A stretch of 64,000 nt of DNA from Luteimonas terrae (GCF_004358165.1 NZ_SMTG01000004.1:434001-498000); one strand, 5' to 3'. Counted from the first letter of the stretch, positions 45,796-56,279 are shown. The notes: generated by a model not told the origin, from the sequence alone. Numbers and translations are program-made.

Positions 45796-46620
45796 TCAGC
45801 GCGCGGCAGTCTCCGATTCGACGACCATGTCCAGCACATAGGCCTGCGCCGGGGCGTCCGCGGCCGGTTCGGGCACCTGGTAGCGCTTCACGCGCACGAC
45901 GTTGCGCACACCGTCCTCGTGGGTGAAGCCCTCGATGTCCTCGAACATCGGCGCCCATTCGGCGTCGCCCGCCGTGCGCACGCCCTCGTCGTCGTACTGG
46001 ATTTCGCGCACCTGCAGACACCGGTGTTCGGGCATCAGCGGATGCGTGCAGGCGACGCGCTCGGGTGCGATTTCCAGGAACACCGTCTCGCCGGCGCCGC
46101 CGTAACGGGCGTCCGCGGTCTGGCGACCATCGAAGGACAGCACGTCGCCGTTCTCCAGCGTCAGCGTCAGGCGCTTGGGCTCGCCGGCGCGCAGTGCGAT
46201 CCGGTGCGTGCCGGGCAGACGCTCGCCGATCGCGCGTTCGCGCGCGGCCAGCGCCTCGTCCGGACAGGCCATCATCGTGGAGATCACCTGGTCGACGGTG
46301 ATCCGGTCGTCGTCGAGCGCGGCGTTCGCGCCCATGCGATTGCAGACGTTGGACACGTGCACGCCGCCGTCGGCGAAATCCAGCTGCAGGGGCGCTTCGG
46401 GTCCGTCGAGCAGCGCGTCGATGCGGGCGCCGGCCGAGGTCTGCGCGTCGGTAAGGCGCCAGTGGTGGCTTTGCAGCATCGCCGTGTGATCGGCGGGTGC
46501 TGCATCCGGAATCGCGGCCGGCGCGGTCTCCGGAGTGGAAGCGGTGCCGGCCGGCGGGGCCGACGGTCCGCAGGCGGCCAACGCCAGCGGCAGCAGGAGC
46601 ATCAGGGGGCGGCGCATCAT
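45796..46620 (-). CDS. META and DUF4377 domain lipoprotein
   Basis: A 274-residue lipoprotein; lipobox ALAAC (Cys17). After an Ala/Pro linker there is a META (HslJ-like) domain (about residues 50-165, with HHWRLTDAQ, VSNVCNRMGANA and the STMMACPDE loop) and then a DUF4377 domain (VFLEIAPERVACTHPLMPEHRCLQVRE ... WAPMFEDIEGFTHEDG). This two-domain architecture is known; function may relate to envelope stress. The gene is isolated between convergent and divergent neighbours. Confidence 0.87.
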   Translation of the reverse strand: MMRRPLMLLLPLALAACGPSAPPAGTASTPETAPAAIPDAAPADHTAMLQSHHWRLTDAQTSAGARIDALLDGPEAPLQLDFADGGVHVSNVCNRMGANAALDDDRITVDQVISTMMACPDEALAARERAIGERLPGTHRIALRAGEPKRLTLTLENGDVLSFDGRQTADARYGGAGETVFLEIAPERVACTHPLMPEHRCLQVREIQYDDEGVRTAGDAEWAPMFEDIEGFTHEDGVRNVVRVKRYQVPEPAADAPAQAYVLDMVVESETAAR

Positions 46621-46781
46621 CGGCGTCTCCTCGTTGCGATTCGGTCCGACAGCCTAGCGACCAGCGCCCGAACGCGGTGTGGTGGCGGCCGCCGGAAAAA
46701 TTTCGCGGCGATGTCGATTTCCGCCGCGGTTGTCCGTCGTCATCACAGGACCGCCCTTCTGGCGGACGACCGGAGACCCCG

Positions 46782-47195
46782 ATGCGATTCGATCCCTACC
46801 TGTATTTCGACGGCGATTGCGCCGAAGCGTTCCGCTTCTACGGCCGGCTGTTCGGCGCCGAGCCGGTGCTGATGCCCTACGGCGATGCCCCACCGTGCCC
46901 CGAACATCCGGTGGCCGCGCCGGAGCGGATCATGTACGCCTGCATCGCTGTGGACGGGCAGATGCTGATGGCCTCCGACGTGCCGCCGGGCACACCGCTG
47001 CCCGACGCGCCGCATGCCTTCGTCAACCTGGGCGTCGACAGCGACGCGGACGCCGAGCGGCTCTTCGCCGCATTGGCCGAAGGCGGACAGATCCGCGCGC
47101 CGATGGAGGAGACTTTCTTCGCGCACCGCTTCGGCATGGCCGTGGACCGCTTCGGCACCGGCTGGATGGTGCTGCACGCGAAGACCGGTTGCTGA
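46782..47195 (+). CDS. VOC family protein, PhnB-like
   Basis: A 137-residue vicinal-oxygen-chelate fold protein: PYLYFDGDCAEAFRFYGRLFGAE start, DGQMLMASD, and the C-terminal DRFGTGWMVLH. PhnB-type proteins are of unknown enzymatic role. CGGAGA precedes ATG 46782. Followed by a second VOC gene and an ECF sigma factor gene, all rightward, probably one operon. Confidence 0.88.
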   Translation: MRFDPYLYFDGDCAEAFRFYGRLFGAEPVLMPYGDAPPCPEHPVAAPERIMYACIAVDGQMLMASDVPPGTPLPDAPHAFVNLGVDSDADAERLFAALAEGGQIRAPMEETFFAHRFGMAVDRFGTGWMVLHAKTGC

Positions 47196-47233
47196 GCCTC
47201 ACCCCATCCCGTTCCGCACACCAGGAGAGCGCC

Positions 47234-47641
47234 ATGTACCGTCCGCAGATCTACGTCAATCTTCCCGTCGATGACCTCGACCGCAGCGTGCGCTTTTTCA
47301 CTGCGCTGGGCTTCGCGTTCGACCCGCGGTTCACCGACGAGAACGCCACCGCCATGATCATCGGCGAGGACAGCTTCGTCATGCTGCTGGTCAAGCCGTT
47401 CTTCCAGAGCTTCACGAAGGCGCCGCTGCCGGCGCCGGGGCACGTCGGCGCGATCATCGCGCTGTCGCAACCCGATCGCGCATCGGTCGACGCGATCGTC
47501 GCCAGGGCGCGTGCCGCCGGCGGCACGGTGAATGCCGAGCCGGTGGACCACGGCTTCATGTACCAGCACGGCTTTGCCGATCCCGACGGCCATCTGTGGG
47601 AAGCGGGTTTCATGGACATGGCCGCCTTCCCCTCGGAATGA
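47234..47641 (+). CDS. VOC family protein, glyoxalase-like
   Basis: A 135-residue VOC protein with VNLPVDDLDRSVRFFTALGFAFD at the start and FADPDGHLWEAGFMD at the end, typical of the small glyoxalase/bleomycin-resistance-like group. Metal ligands cannot be assigned with confidence. It sits between the PhnB-like gene and the sigma factor gene. Confidence 0.88.
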   Translation: MYRPQIYVNLPVDDLDRSVRFFTALGFAFDPRFTDENATAMIIGEDSFVMLLVKPFFQSFTKAPLPAPGHVGAIIALSQPDRASVDAIVARARAAGGTVNAEPVDHGFMYQHGFADPDGHLWEAGFMDMAAFPSE

Positions 47642-47745
47642 GCGCACGACCGTGCATGCGGCAGTCGACCGTCGTCCGTGTCCGGCGCGGCCCGCGCCGC
47701 AGCGCGGCTTGCCCGCCGGCACGCGGAATGCTGTCATCGCCGCCC

Positions 47746-49026
47746 ATGGACACGGCCGCCCTGCATCGCACGATCGAGACGCTCTGCCGCGAAGAACTGC
47801 CGAAGATCATCGGCGGCCTGATGCGGGTGGTGCGCGATCTGGATCTGGCCGAGGAGCTGGCGCAGGACGCGCTGGTCGCCGCGCTCGAACGCTGGCCGCG
47901 GGACGGGCTGCCCGACAATCCCGGTGCGTGGCTGATGACCGCCGCGCGTAACCGCGGCATCGACCGGCTGCGACGCGGGCGCCTGCTCGACGCCAGGCAC
48001 GCCGAGCTCGCGCGCGAGATCGAACAGGCGCAGCGCGAGGCCGACGCGCGTGCGCAGGATGCGCTCGACGATGCGATCGGCGACGACGTGCTGCGGCTGA
48101 TGTTCGTCGCCTGCCATCCGGCGCTGACGGTCGGATCGCAGGTCGCGCTGACGCTGCGCATGGTTGGGGGCCTGACCACCGACGAGATCGCGCGTGCGTT
48201 TCTGGTGCCCGAGGCGACGATCGCGCAGCGCATCGTCCGCGCTAAGAAGGGCATCGCCAAGGCCGGCACTCCGTTCGAAGTGCCGCAGCGCGCGGATCTG
48301 CCGGCGCGTCTGGCGGCAGTGCTGCACGTGCTCTACCTCGTCTTCAACGAAGGCTTCGCCGCCAGCAGCGGCGACGACTGGGCGCGCCCGGACCTGTGCG
48401 CCGAGGCGTTACGGCTGGTGCGCGTACTGGCCGGACTGATGCCGCACGAGGCCGAAGTGCATGCGCTCGAATCGCTGATGGCGCTGCAGGCCTCGCGTCT
48501 CGACGCGCGCGTCGATGCCGATGGCCATCCGGTACTGCTGCCCGACCAGGACCGTTCGCGCTGGCATCGTCACCTGATCGATGCGGGTCTGGCCGCACTT
48601 GCGCGCGCGCAGACGGCACGCGGCGCGGCGCCGCCCGGCGCCTACGAACTGCAGGCGGCGATCGCGGCCTGCCACGCACTGGCGCCGAGCGCCGCGACGA
48701 CCGACTGGACGCGTATCGCCGCGCTCTACGGTCAACTGCTGGCGCTGACCGGCTCGCCGGTGGTCGCGCTCAATCGCGCGGTCGCCGTCGGCATGGCCGC
48801 CGGTCCTGCCGCGGCGCTACCACTGGTCGAAGCACTGGGCAGCGAGTCCACACTCGCCGACTACCACCTGTTGCCAGGCGTACGCGCTGATCTGCTGGCG
48901 AAGCTCGGCCGGCATGCGGATGCCGCTGCCGCGTTCGAACAGGCGGCATCACTGGCGCGCAATCCACGCGAGCGGGACTGGCTCGACGCACGCGCGGAAG
49001 AATGCCGCGCCCAGCTTTCCGCTTGA
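47746..49026 (+). CDS. ECF sigma factor with TPR-like C-terminal extension (ECF42-type)
   Basis: A 426-residue RNA polymerase sigma factor. Sigma-2 is at residues 10-95 (VVRDLDLAEELAQDALVAALERW, NPGAWLMTAARNRGIDRLRR) and sigma-4 at about 115-185 (GGLTTDEIARAFLVPEATIAQRIVRAKK). A long DUF6596/TPR-like tail follows. ECF42 factors usually sit beside a DGPF/YCII gene and need their tail for activity; here two VOC genes take that place. ATG 47746 or ATG 47728 may be the start. No anti-sigma factor is adjacent. Confidence 0.88.
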   Translation: MDTAALHRTIETLCREELPKIIGGLMRVVRDLDLAEELAQDALVAALERWPRDGLPDNPGAWLMTAARNRGIDRLRRGRLLDARHAELAREIEQAQREADARAQDALDDAIGDDVLRLMFVACHPALTVGSQVALTLRMVGGLTTDEIARAFLVPEATIAQRIVRAKKGIAKAGTPFEVPQRADLPARLAAVLHVLYLVFNEGFAASSGDDWARPDLCAEALRLVRVLAGLMPHEAEVHALESLMALQASRLDARVDADGHPVLLPDQDRSRWHRHLIDAGLAALARAQTARGAAPPGAYELQAAIAACHALAPSAATTDWTRIAALYGQLLALTGSPVVALNRAVAVGMAAGPAAALPLVEALGSESTLADYHLLPGVRADLLAKLGRHADAAAAFEQAASLARNPRERDWLDARAEECRAQLSA

Positions 49027-49215
49027 GCCCTCCTCCGCTTGCGAGGGAGGGTTGGGTGGGGGCGAACCGTCACTGCACAGTAGTATCCGTCGCGTGCAAA
49101 TACGGTTGCGCTTTTGCGCTCAGTGCGTTGCATTCCGCACGTCCTGCTTGCCCCCATCCCAGCCTTCCCCCGCGCGCGGGGGAAGGGGCAGATTGCGACG
49201 ACTCGCGGCTTGGCT
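49022..49215 (-). repeat. About 200-bp dispersed non-coding repeat, copy 2
   Basis: Reverse-orientation partner of 11095-11310. It starts at the sigma factor stop and contains the GGGGGCGAACCGTC, CTTGCCCCCATCCCAGCC and CTTCCCCCGCGCGCGGGGG blocks. The last forms a strong hairpin and may end transcription. Confidence 0.65.
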
Positions 49216-49260
49216 GAGCCATCACGCCAGTCGGGGTAAAGGGCAGAGCTCAGCGCGAAG

Positions 49261-50949
49261 TCAATCCCGCGAGAGTTGCGTCGAACGCCGCGGCCACGCC
49301 GCGAGCAGCGCCCACAGCCCGCCAACACCGGCGACCCAGGTCGCCACCGGCAGTCCGACGATGCTCGGACCGCCTGCTTCGAGTGCGTACATCACCGCCG
49401 CGACGATCAGCAGTCCCACGCCGAGAATCGCGGCGACCACACGACGTTGCATGCCGTGCAGGGTCGCGTTCAATGCCGCGAGATCCTCGGAGCGCATCCG
49501 CAGTTCGTGGCGGCCTTCGACCTGCTGCTTGAGCCAGCCGTGCAGCAGGCGCGGCATGTCCGGCGCCTGGGTGATCAGTTCCGGCAGGCGGTCGCGGAAC
49601 TCACGGCCCAGACGCTGTGGGCTGTAGCGCTCGACGAGGATGCGTTCGAGCACCGGCCGCGCGACCGCCCAGATGTCGAGCTTGGGATCGAGCAGACGGC
49701 CGATGCCCTCGATGCTCAGCAGCGTCTTCTGCAGCAGGATCAGCTGCGGCTGCAAGGTCAGCTGGTAGCGCTGCGCGGTGCGGAACAGCTTGCCCAGCAC
49801 TTCGCCCAGAGAGATTTCCGACAGCGGCCGGGTGAAGTAGGGCTCGCAGACCGAACGCACCGCGGCTTCGAGTTCGTCGATGCGGATGTGGCCGGGCATC
49901 CAGCCGGCCTGGATGTGCAGCTCGGCGATGCGCCGGTAGTCCTGGCGGAAGATCGCCATGAAGTTCTCGGCGAGGTAGTACTGATCCTCGCGCGAAAGCT
50001 GGCCCATGATCCCGAAATCCAGCGCGATGAAGCGCGGGTTGGTCTTGCGGTCCCGGTCCACCCAGATGTTGCCGGCGTGCGCGTCGGCATGGAAGAAGTT
50101 GTCGCGGAACACCTGCGTGTAGAACACGCGCACGCCCTTGGCCGCGAGCGCCTTGCGGTCGATGCCGGCGGCGTCCAGCGCGGCGATGTCGTCACTGGGA
50201 ATGCCGTGCACACGCTCGAGGGTGAGCACGCGCTGGGTGGTGCGTTCCCACACCGGCGCCGGCACGTAGAGATCGACCGAGCCGGTCCAGAAGCGCCGCA
50301 GCACCGATGCGTTCGCGCCTTCGCGCTGCAGGTCGAGTTCGGCGGCCAGCGTGTTCTCGATCTCGGCCACGACTTCGCGCGGACGGATCTTGTCGGCATT
50401 GGGATGCGTGCGGTCGACCAGTGCGGCGAGATTCTTCAGTAGCGCGACGTCGGCGGCGATCTGCTTTTCGATCGTCGGGCGCAGCACCTTGACCACGACC
50501 TCGCGCTGCGGGTTGCGGTCGTCAGCGGCCAGCGTCGCCGCGTGCACCTGCGCGATCGACGCCGATGCCAGCGGCACCGGGTCGAACTTCGCGAAAGCCT
50601 GCGCGATCGGCAGGCCCAGTTCGCGTTCGACGATGGACTGCGCGAGTGCGCCGTCGAAGGGCAGCACGCGGTCCTGCAACAGCGCGAGATCGTCGACGAT
50701 GTCCGGCGGCACGAGGTCGCGGCGGGTCGAGAGGATCTGCCCGAACTTGACGAAGATCGGCCCGAGTTCCTGCAGCGCCAGACGCAGGCGCGCACCACGC
50801 GACTGCGCGGCGATGTCGGCCGAGGCACGCGGCACGAACGGGCGCGCGAGTTTCAGCCAGCGCTCGGCCGGCGTGCCGTCGAGCAGATCGTCGAGGCGGT
50901 AGCGCAGCAGCACGCGGCCGATGCGCGAGGCACGCAACACACCCTTCAT
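49261..50949 (-). CDS. ubiB: Ubiquinone biosynthesis kinase-like protein UbiB
   Basis: A 562-residue atypical kinase/ATPase required for aerobic ubiquinone synthesis. It has the KxGQ motif (KFGQ, residues 68-71), the Ala-rich nucleotide loop [11 protein letters not shown] in place of a Gly-rich loop, VVVKVLRP with the ATP lysine, [11 protein letters not shown] as catalytic loop, and LDFGIMG. Two transmembrane helices close the protein. Its ATG overlaps the ubiJ stop (ATGA). Confidence 0.93.
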   Translation of the reverse strand: MKGVLRASRIGRVLLRYRLDDLLDGTPAERWLKLARPFVPRASADIAAQSRGARLRLALQELGPIFVKFGQILSTRRDLVPPDIVDDLALLQDRVLPFDGALAQSIVERELGLPIAQAFAKFDPVPLASASIAQVHAATLAADDRNPQREVVVKVLRPTIEKQIAADVALLKNLAALVDRTHPNADKIRPREVVAEIENTLAAELDLQREGANASVLRRFWTGSVDLYVPAPVWERTTQRVLTLERVHGIPSDDIAALDAAGIDRKALAAKGVRVFYTQVFRDNFFHADAHAGNIWVDRDRKTNPRFIALDFGIMGQLSREDQYYLAENFMAIFRQDYRRIAELHIQAGWMPGHIRIDELEAAVRSVCEPYFTRPLSEISLGEVLGKLFRTAQRYQLTLQPQLILLQKTLLSIEGIGRLLDPKLDIWAVARPVLERILVERYSPQRLGREFRDRLPELITQAPDMPRLLHGWLKQQVEGRHELRMRSEDLAALNATLHGMQRRVVAAILGVGLLIVAAVMYALEAGGPSIVGLPVATWVAGVGGLWALLAAWPRRSTQLSRD

Positions 50950-51590
50950 GCGGCGGGACCGCGCTGCAGGCGCGACACGCGTGCGGCAAGCCGTTCGACA
51001 TCGTCGCGCAGGCCGTCGACGTCGTCGTTGAACGCATCGAGCTCGTCGCGGCCGACGACATCGCGCGATTCCTCGGTCACGTATTCGACCGCGCTCTCGC
51101 TCAGCGTGCGTCCGAGATCCTGCGCCTGGCGCAGCGCCGAGGCGAAGGCGTTGGCGACCTGCACGCCGATGACGTCGCCGAACACCGCGACGAACGGCTT
51201 CTGCCAGTCGGGATCGAAATGGCCGGCCAGCTTCTGCAGCCGGCGGGCGAGTTCGGCATCCCCCGACACGCGGACCTTGCCGATCGGCGGTGCGTCGTCG
51301 CGGCGCAGGAACGGCAGTTGCGACAGCACGCCGGCGAGCGTGGTGCGCACGGCAAGATCCGGTTCGACGGCCTCGTCGACCGGGCCGACCCGCAGACGCT
51401 CACCGTCGACGCGCAGTTCGAGCGCCAACGGCGGCGACGCCAGCGTCAGTGCGATGCGTTGTCCGTCGAGTCCGGCGAGCGCGGCGCGCGTGTCGGCATC
51501 GAGCGCGAGCGCCTGGTTGAGCGCGGTTTCCAGCGCGCGTCCGGCGATCGGCTTGAGCGCCGCGAAGGGAGAGGGAAGGAATCCGGCCAT
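50946..51590 (-). CDS. ubiJ: Ubiquinone biosynthesis accessory factor UbiJ (SCP2 domain)
   Basis: A 214-residue SCP2-type lipid-binding protein that scaffolds the soluble Ubi complex. The N-terminal lipid-binding domain spans about 10-120 ([28 protein letters not shown]) and the C-terminus is a coiled coil ([26 protein letters not shown]). A TACAAT box seven bases upstream of ATG 51590 suggests an almost leaderless transcript. ubiE, usually upstream in E. coli, is not here. Confidence 0.85.
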   Translation of the reverse strand: MAGFLPSPFAALKPIAGRALETALNQALALDADTRAALAGLDGQRIALTLASPPLALELRVDGERLRVGPVDEAVEPDLAVRTTLAGVLSQLPFLRRDDAPPIGKVRVSGDAELARRLQKLAGHFDPDWQKPFVAVFGDVIGVQVANAFASALRQAQDLGRTLSESAVEYVTEESRDVVGRDELDAFNDDVDGLRDDVERLAARVSRLQRGPAA

Positions 51591-51596
51591 GGCCGC

Positions 51597-51602
51597 ATTG
51601 TA
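51597..51602 (-). promoter_or_regulatory. -10 box of ubiJ, predicts a leaderless mRNA
   Basis: TACAAT on the minus strand ends seven bases before ATG 51590, so transcription would start at or next to the start codon. Confidence 0.35.
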
Positions 51603-51672
51603 GCGGCCGATCACGCGGCATCACGTGCGCGGCGCGGTCGACGCCGGTCGGCTTCAAGACGCGGCGGAGGCC

Positions 51673-51704
51673 AAAAGAAAACGCCCGCCGGAGGGCGGGC
51701 GTTT
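51673..51704 (-). terminator. Rho-independent terminator of the DUF1328 gene
   Basis: AAACGCCCGCC and GGCGGGCGTTT arms around CTCC, with a TTTTCTTTT tail on the minus strand. Confidence 0.85.
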
Positions 51705-51727
51705 CGAGTGCGTCGCAGAGGGGACCG

Positions 51728-51886
51728 TTACGGCCCGCGGCCGCGGAGCATCGAGATCACGGCCAGGATCAGGAACACGACAAACAGGATCCAGGCGATG
51801 TTGGTGGCGGCACCGGCGACACCACTGAAGCCGAGGACACCGGCGATGATGGCGACGACGAGGAAGATGACGGCGTAACGAAGCAT
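51728..51886 (-). CDS. DUF1328 family small membrane protein
   Basis: A 52-residue protein of two transmembrane helices ([19 protein letters not shown] and [20 protein letters not shown]), matching the YtjA/DUF1328 family. CAGGAGA before ATG 51886 fixes the start; the frame upstream is not conserved. These proteins are often stress-induced; function unknown. Confidence 0.9.
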   Translation of the reverse strand: MLRYAVIFLVVAIIAGVLGFSGVAGAATNIAWILFVVFLILAVISMLRGRGP

Positions 51887-51958
51887 GGGTGGTCTCCTGG
51901 TTCCCGTGAGCGGTTCGGGGGTCACCCTATGCCCGCTCCGGTCGCGATCAGGTGACGG

Positions 51959-52954
51959 TCAGGTACCTGTCCACGAATCTTTCAGCCGGGTGAGTCCTTC
52001 GTGAAGGGTGACCCGCGGGACGTAGCCGAAATCGCGCGTCGCCGGCGCCATGTCATACCAGTGCGTGGTGCTCAGCTGCTCGGCGAGGAAGCGCGTCATC
52101 GGCGGTTCGCCCGACAGCCGCAGCAGCGGCCACACCGATTCGCAGATCGCGCCGATCGCGTACGCCGCGCCGAACGGCAGGGTCTTGGTCACCTGTGGTG
52201 CGCCGGCGGCCGCGAGCAGCGCGTTGACGATCTCGCGCACGGTCGTCGGCTCGCCGTTGCTGATGAAATAGGCGCGCCCGGCGCAGGCCGCGCCGGGCGC
52301 CAGATGGTCGAACGCGTCGAAATGCGCCTGCGCGGCGTTGTCGATGTAGGTCGTGTCGATGCGGTTCTCGCCGTCGCCGACGAAACGCAAGCGCCCGGCT
52401 TTCGCGCGTTCGACCAGACGTGGCAGCAGCTGCTGGTCGCCCGGGCCCCAGATCAGACGCGGGCGCAGCGCGACCGTGGCCAGGCCCGGCCCATTCGCGG
52501 CCAGCACCGCCTGCTCGGCGATCTTCTTGGTCGTCGCATACGGCGCCTTGAAGCCTTCGCCGTAAGGCACCGTGTCCGCGGTGCCGCCCTCGACCGGGTG
52601 TGTCGCGCGGTGGGTCACGCTGGGCGTGGAGGTGTAGACCAGCCGGCCGATGCCGTGCGCGCGGCAGGCGTCGAGCACGTTCTGCGTGCCGACGACGTTG
52701 GCCTGGTGATAGCTGTCAAAACTGCCCCAGGCACCGGCCTTGGCCGCGTTGTGGAAGATCGCGTCCATGCCCTGCGCGGCAGCGCGCACCGCGGCCGCAT
52801 CGGCGAGATCGCCACGCACCTGACGCACGCCGATGGCGTCGAGTTCCGGGTAATGCCCGCGGTTGAAGCTGGTGACCGCATGCCCGCGTTCGACGAGGCC
52901 GCGGCAGAGGGCCTGGCCGAGGAATCCACCGCCACCGGTGACGAGCAGTTTCAT
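51959..52954 (-). CDS. oleD: 2-alkyl-3-oxoalkanoate reductase OleD
   Basis: An NADPH-dependent extended SDR of 331 residues that reduces the beta-keto acid intermediate in long-chain olefin synthesis. TGGGGFLG at the N-terminus, [17 protein letters not shown] and the catalytic YATTKK motif are all present. Start ATG 52954 overlaps the oleC stop by ATGA, and oleC-oleD coupling is characteristic, supporting the assignment over other epimerases. Confidence 0.88.
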   Translation of the reverse strand: MKLLVTGGGGFLGQALCRGLVERGHAVTSFNRGHYPELDAIGVRQVRGDLADAAAVRAAAQGMDAIFHNAAKAGAWGSFDSYHQANVVGTQNVLDACRAHGIGRLVYTSTPSVTHRATHPVEGGTADTVPYGEGFKAPYATTKKIAEQAVLAANGPGLATVALRPRLIWGPGDQQLLPRLVERAKAGRLRFVGDGENRIDTTYIDNAAQAHFDAFDHLAPGAACAGRAYFISNGEPTTVREIVNALLAAAGAPQVTKTLPFGAAYAIGAICESVWPLLRLSGEPPMTRFLAEQLSTTHWYDMAPATRDFGYVPRVTLHEGLTRLKDSWTGT

Positions 52955-54624
52955 GCGAGGTCCTTTGCGTGTTTCGCCGCCCACACGGCCAGCGTCTCGC
53001 GGCCGATCTTGGCATTGTGGCGGATGTCGACCGGGAAGCCGGGATGGAACAGGAATCGATCGATGCGCCCGGTGTGCACATGGCCTTCGCCGATGTGCCG
53101 CAGTTCGTCGGCAATGCGCGTCTGTTCGGTCTTCGCGACGCCGGCTTCCAGCTCCACGCACAGCACCGGCGTCTGCGCACCCTTCGCACCCACACCGACC
53201 AACGCGGTGCGACGCACGTCGGGATGCACGTTGAACACCGGCTCGACCTGCTCGGTGCACAGCGTGCCGGTGGCGGTCACCACACGATGGCCCTTGCGGC
53301 CGCAGAACCACAGGCGCCCTTCGGCATCGAAATAGCCGAGATCGCCCATGCGATGCACCACGCGCGTGCTGCCGTCGGGCAGCGTCTCCACGATCTTCGC
53401 CAGGCGCGTCTGCGCATCGCGGTTGAAATACGTGTCGGTGGCGCTGGGGCCGGCGACGGTGATTTCGCCGACCTGTCCGCCCTGCACCTTCAGCCCGTCC
53501 GACCACGCCTCGATCGCCGCATCGTCTACACGGATGATGCGTACCTCGTTCGGCGGCACCGGGCGACCGACGCAGGTGCCGGCGCCCTGCTCGGTGCGCG
53601 TGCGCAGCACCAACAGTTCGCGCCCTTCGACCACCGCCACCGGCAGGCATTCGGTGGCGCCATAGGGCGTCCAGAAACGCGCGTCGCCGGGCAACAGTTC
53701 GAGGATCTTCGCAACCGTGTCTGGCGGCACCGGCGCGCCCGCCGATGTCACCCGACGCAGGCTCGGCAGCGGGCGTCCATATTTCGCAAGCACGCCCATC
53801 AGCGCAGGTGAACCGAACAACTGGTCGACGCCGAAGCGTTTGATCGCCGCATGCAGCTTGCGTGGATCGGCCTTGGCCGGTTGCGTGGGATCCATGTCCG
53901 GGATGATCGAGGTCAGCCCGAGCGCGGGATCGAACAATGCGAACGGCGGGAAGGTCGGCAGGTCGACGCCGCCGGCGCCGATGCCGAAGGCGTCGCGCAG
54001 CATGTCGATCTGCGCGGCGAAGTGGCGGTGCCGGTAGACCACGCCCTTGGGCACGCCGGTCGAGCCGCTGGTGAAGAGGATCGCCGCGATGTCGTCGCCG
54101 GCGGTCGCCGCCAGTTGCGGACCCGCGCCGGCACCGGCGCGTTCGACATCGGCAAACGTCGCGTCACTCAGCAGCGCGCGGCGTCCGGTGGTGATGCGCA
54201 CACGCGCGGACTTCGCCCAGCCCAGCAGCACGCGTGCGAACTGCGCGAGCGGAATGCCGATGAAGGCCTCGGCCTGCGCCTCGCCGAGACACTGCTTCAG
54301 CGCGCGCTTGTCGATGCCCGGGTCCACCAGCACCGGCACCGCGCCGGCCTTGAACAGCGCGAACATCAGCAGGAAGAACTCGGGCGTGGGTCGCACCATC
54401 AGCACCGTGCGCGTGCCGCGAACAATGCCGTGGGTGGCGAGACCGGCGGCGATCGCGTCGCTGCGCGCGTCGAGCGCGGCGTAGGTCAGGGCGTGCGCAT
54501 CGGCGTAGCGGCCGTCGGGACCCGGGCAGCGCATCGCGATGCGGTCGGGCGCGGCCTGCGCCAGCCGCGGCAATGCGGCCGCAATGTTGACCGTGGCGGC
54601 CGGAGAAGAGGAAGTGGCATCCAT
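52951..54624 (-). CDS. oleC: Olefin beta-lactone synthetase OleC
   Basis: An AMP-forming enzyme of 557 residues that converts beta-hydroxy acids to beta-lactones. It has the adenylation motif [21 protein letters not shown], the Asp in RMGDLGYFD and KIGRE near the C-terminus. It is longer than fatty acyl-CoA ligases at the same motifs. oleA and oleB, often upstream, are not adjacent here: the next gene upstream is a divergent lipoprotein. Confidence 0.88.
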   Translation of the reverse strand: MDATSSSPAATVNIAAALPRLAQAAPDRIAMRCPGPDGRYADAHALTYAALDARSDAIAAGLATHGIVRGTRTVLMVRPTPEFFLLMFALFKAGAVPVLVDPGIDKRALKQCLGEAQAEAFIGIPLAQFARVLLGWAKSARVRITTGRRALLSDATFADVERAGAGAGPQLAATAGDDIAAILFTSGSTGVPKGVVYRHRHFAAQIDMLRDAFGIGAGGVDLPTFPPFALFDPALGLTSIIPDMDPTQPAKADPRKLHAAIKRFGVDQLFGSPALMGVLAKYGRPLPSLRRVTSAGAPVPPDTVAKILELLPGDARFWTPYGATECLPVAVVEGRELLVLRTRTEQGAGTCVGRPVPPNEVRIIRVDDAAIEAWSDGLKVQGGQVGEITVAGPSATDTYFNRDAQTRLAKIVETLPDGSTRVVHRMGDLGYFDAEGRLWFCGRKGHRVVTATGTLCTEQVEPVFNVHPDVRRTALVGVGAKGAQTPVLCVELEAGVAKTEQTRIADELRHIGEGHVHTGRIDRFLFHPGFPVDIRHNAKIGRETLAVWAAKHAKDLA

Positions 54625-54696
54625 CGGTCACAGGATACCGGCAGGCGCACGCGCGGCTGCGGTGGCGGCTACGATGGCGGCCTCACGTCAGGGGAC

Positions 54697-55134
54697 ATGT
54701 CGATGCGCGCTTTCGCTCACCTCCGCCCGTACACGATCTGGTGCCTGCTCACGCTGGTGATGCTGCTGCCCGGCTGCGCCAGCACCGGCAAGCAGGCCAG
54801 TGCGCTGGAACGTGCGCAGTACGCCTGGTCGGGCGCGGTGCGCTGGAACGATTTCCAGACCGCCTGGCAACTGGTCGATCCCGATTATCGCGCCGCCCAT
54901 CCGGCTAGCGACCTCGACTTCGCCCGCTACGAGCAGGTGCAGGTGACCAGTTATCGCGAGACGGGCGGCCAGGCGGGTCCGGAGGACGCGACCCGTCAGG
55001 TCCAGATCGGCGTGGTCAACCGCCACACCATGGCCGAGCGCACCGTGCGCTACACCGAGCGCTGGCGCTGGGACGCGGCCGCCGGCACCTGGTGGATCGT
55101 CGACGGCCTGCCGGACTTCTGGGCCGGCCAGTAA
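54697..55134 (+). CDS. Small lipoprotein, unknown function
   Basis: A 145-residue lipoprotein with lipobox LLPGC (Cys about 27). The mature domain (ALERAQYAWSGAVRWNDFQTAWQLVDPDYR ... RWRWDAAAGTWWIVDGLPDFW) looks like a small NTF2-like or DUF4440-type alpha+beta fold. A TACGAT box lies about 25 bases upstream. ATG 54697 or 54703. I cannot name a function. Confidence 0.75.
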   Translation: MSMRAFAHLRPYTIWCLLTLVMLLPGCASTGKQASALERAQYAWSGAVRWNDFQTAWQLVDPDYRAAHPASDLDFARYEQVQVTSYRETGGQAGPEDATRQVQIGVVNRHTMAERTVRYTERWRWDAAAGTWWIVDGLPDFWAGQ

Positions 55135-55222
55135 GCCGCGCCGCCGCCCGCCAAGCGGCCGCCGCCGGGCGGTCATGGTGGTGTGCGACAATCGCCGCCC
55201 GCTGACATCCCGCGATCCATCC

Positions 55223-55660
55223 GTGAATTTCGAAGAACTGCTGGCCTTCCTCGGCCGTAACCAGATGCTGTCGTTGGTCCTCGCCGCATTGACGGTGGCG
55301 ATCGTCTTCAACGAGATCTCGCGGCTGTTCCGCGGTTTCAAGGTCCTGCGCCCGGCCGAGCTGACCGCGCTGGTCAATCGCGAGAACGCGCTGGTCGTCG
55401 ACCTGCGCCCGTCCGCCGACTTCGGCAAGGGGCACATCCCCGGCTCGAAGAACGTGCAGATGAGCCAGTTCGACCCGGAGAGCAAGCAGCTTGCCCCGGC
55501 CAAGGCCCTGCCCGTGGTGCTGGTCTGCAAGACCGGCAGCACCGCCAGCGATGCCGCCAAGCGCCTGAAGAAGGCCGGTTTCACCAATGTCTTCGTCCTC
55601 GACGGCGGCATCGGCGGCTGGCTGCAGGCCGACCTGCCGCTGGCCAAGGGCCGCGGCTGA
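55223..55660 (+). CDS. Rhodanese-like membrane protein (YibN type)
   Basis: A 145-residue protein with one N-terminal transmembrane helix (LSLVLAALTVAIVF) and a rhodanese domain with active-site Cys in LVCKTGSTASDAA, which gives sulfurtransferase potential. GTG 55223 opens on VNFEELLAFLGRNQ, the conserved YibN-like start; a GTG further upstream (55175) is weaker. It lies just before secB-gpsA as in E. coli, but grxC is missing from between. Confidence 0.85.
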   Translation: MNFEELLAFLGRNQMLSLVLAALTVAIVFNEISRLFRGFKVLRPAELTALVNRENALVVDLRPSADFGKGHIPGSKNVQMSQFDPESKQLAPAKALPVVLVCKTGSTASDAAKRLKKAGFTNVFVLDGGIGGWLQADLPLAKGRG

Positions 55661-55752
55661 GCCGGCAGTCCCGCCACATCGGAATGCCATAATCGGCAAT
55701 CCGCTTTGATCCGATACGTTCTCTCAACACCTTTTTGCCGGAGTCGATTTAC

Positions 55753-56277
55753 ATGTCCGAAGAACAGACCAACGGCGCCAACGGCGCAGCACCCGCGCAG
55801 CCGGCAGGCGCGCAGTTCAGCGTCGAGAAGATCTACGTCAAGGACGTCTCGTTCGAGTCGCCCAAGTCGCCGGCCATCTTCAACGAGCAGGCCCAGCCGC
55901 AGCTCAACATGAACCTCAACCAGAGCGTCCAGCGCGTCGGCGACAACGCCTACGAGGTCGTGCTGGCGATCACCCTGACCTGCACCACCGGCGAGGACAA
56001 CGCCAACACCGTGTACGTGGCCGAAGTGAAGCAGGCCGGCGTGTTCGGTCTGGCCGGCTTCGACAACAACACCCTCGACGCGCTGCTGGGCACCCAGTGC
56101 CCGAACGTGCTGTACCCGTATGCCCGCCAGCTGATCGGCGACCTGATCCAGGCTGGTGGCTTCCCGCCGTTCCTGCTGCAGCCGATCAACTTCGACGCGC
56201 TGTACGCCGAAGGCCTGCGCCAGCGCGGCGCGCAGGGCAACGAGCAGCCGACGACCGACCAGATCGGCAACGCCTGA
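55753..56277 (+). CDS. secB: Protein-export chaperone SecB
   Basis: A 174-residue chaperone that holds preproteins unfolded and delivers them to SecA. Conserved core: [48 protein letters not shown] 15-residue Asn/Ala-rich N-terminal extension is typical of this group. ATG 55753 is the start; CATAAT near 55688 may be the -10 box. gpsA follows after two bases. Confidence 0.95.
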   Translation: MSEEQTNGANGAAPAQPAGAQFSVEKIYVKDVSFESPKSPAIFNEQAQPQLNMNLNQSVQRVGDNAYEVVLAITLTCTTGEDNANTVYVAEVKQAGVFGLAGFDNNTLDALLGTQCPNVLYPYARQLIGDLIQAGGFPPFLLQPINFDALYAEGLRQRGAQGNEQPTTDQIGNA

Positions 56278-56279
56278 GC

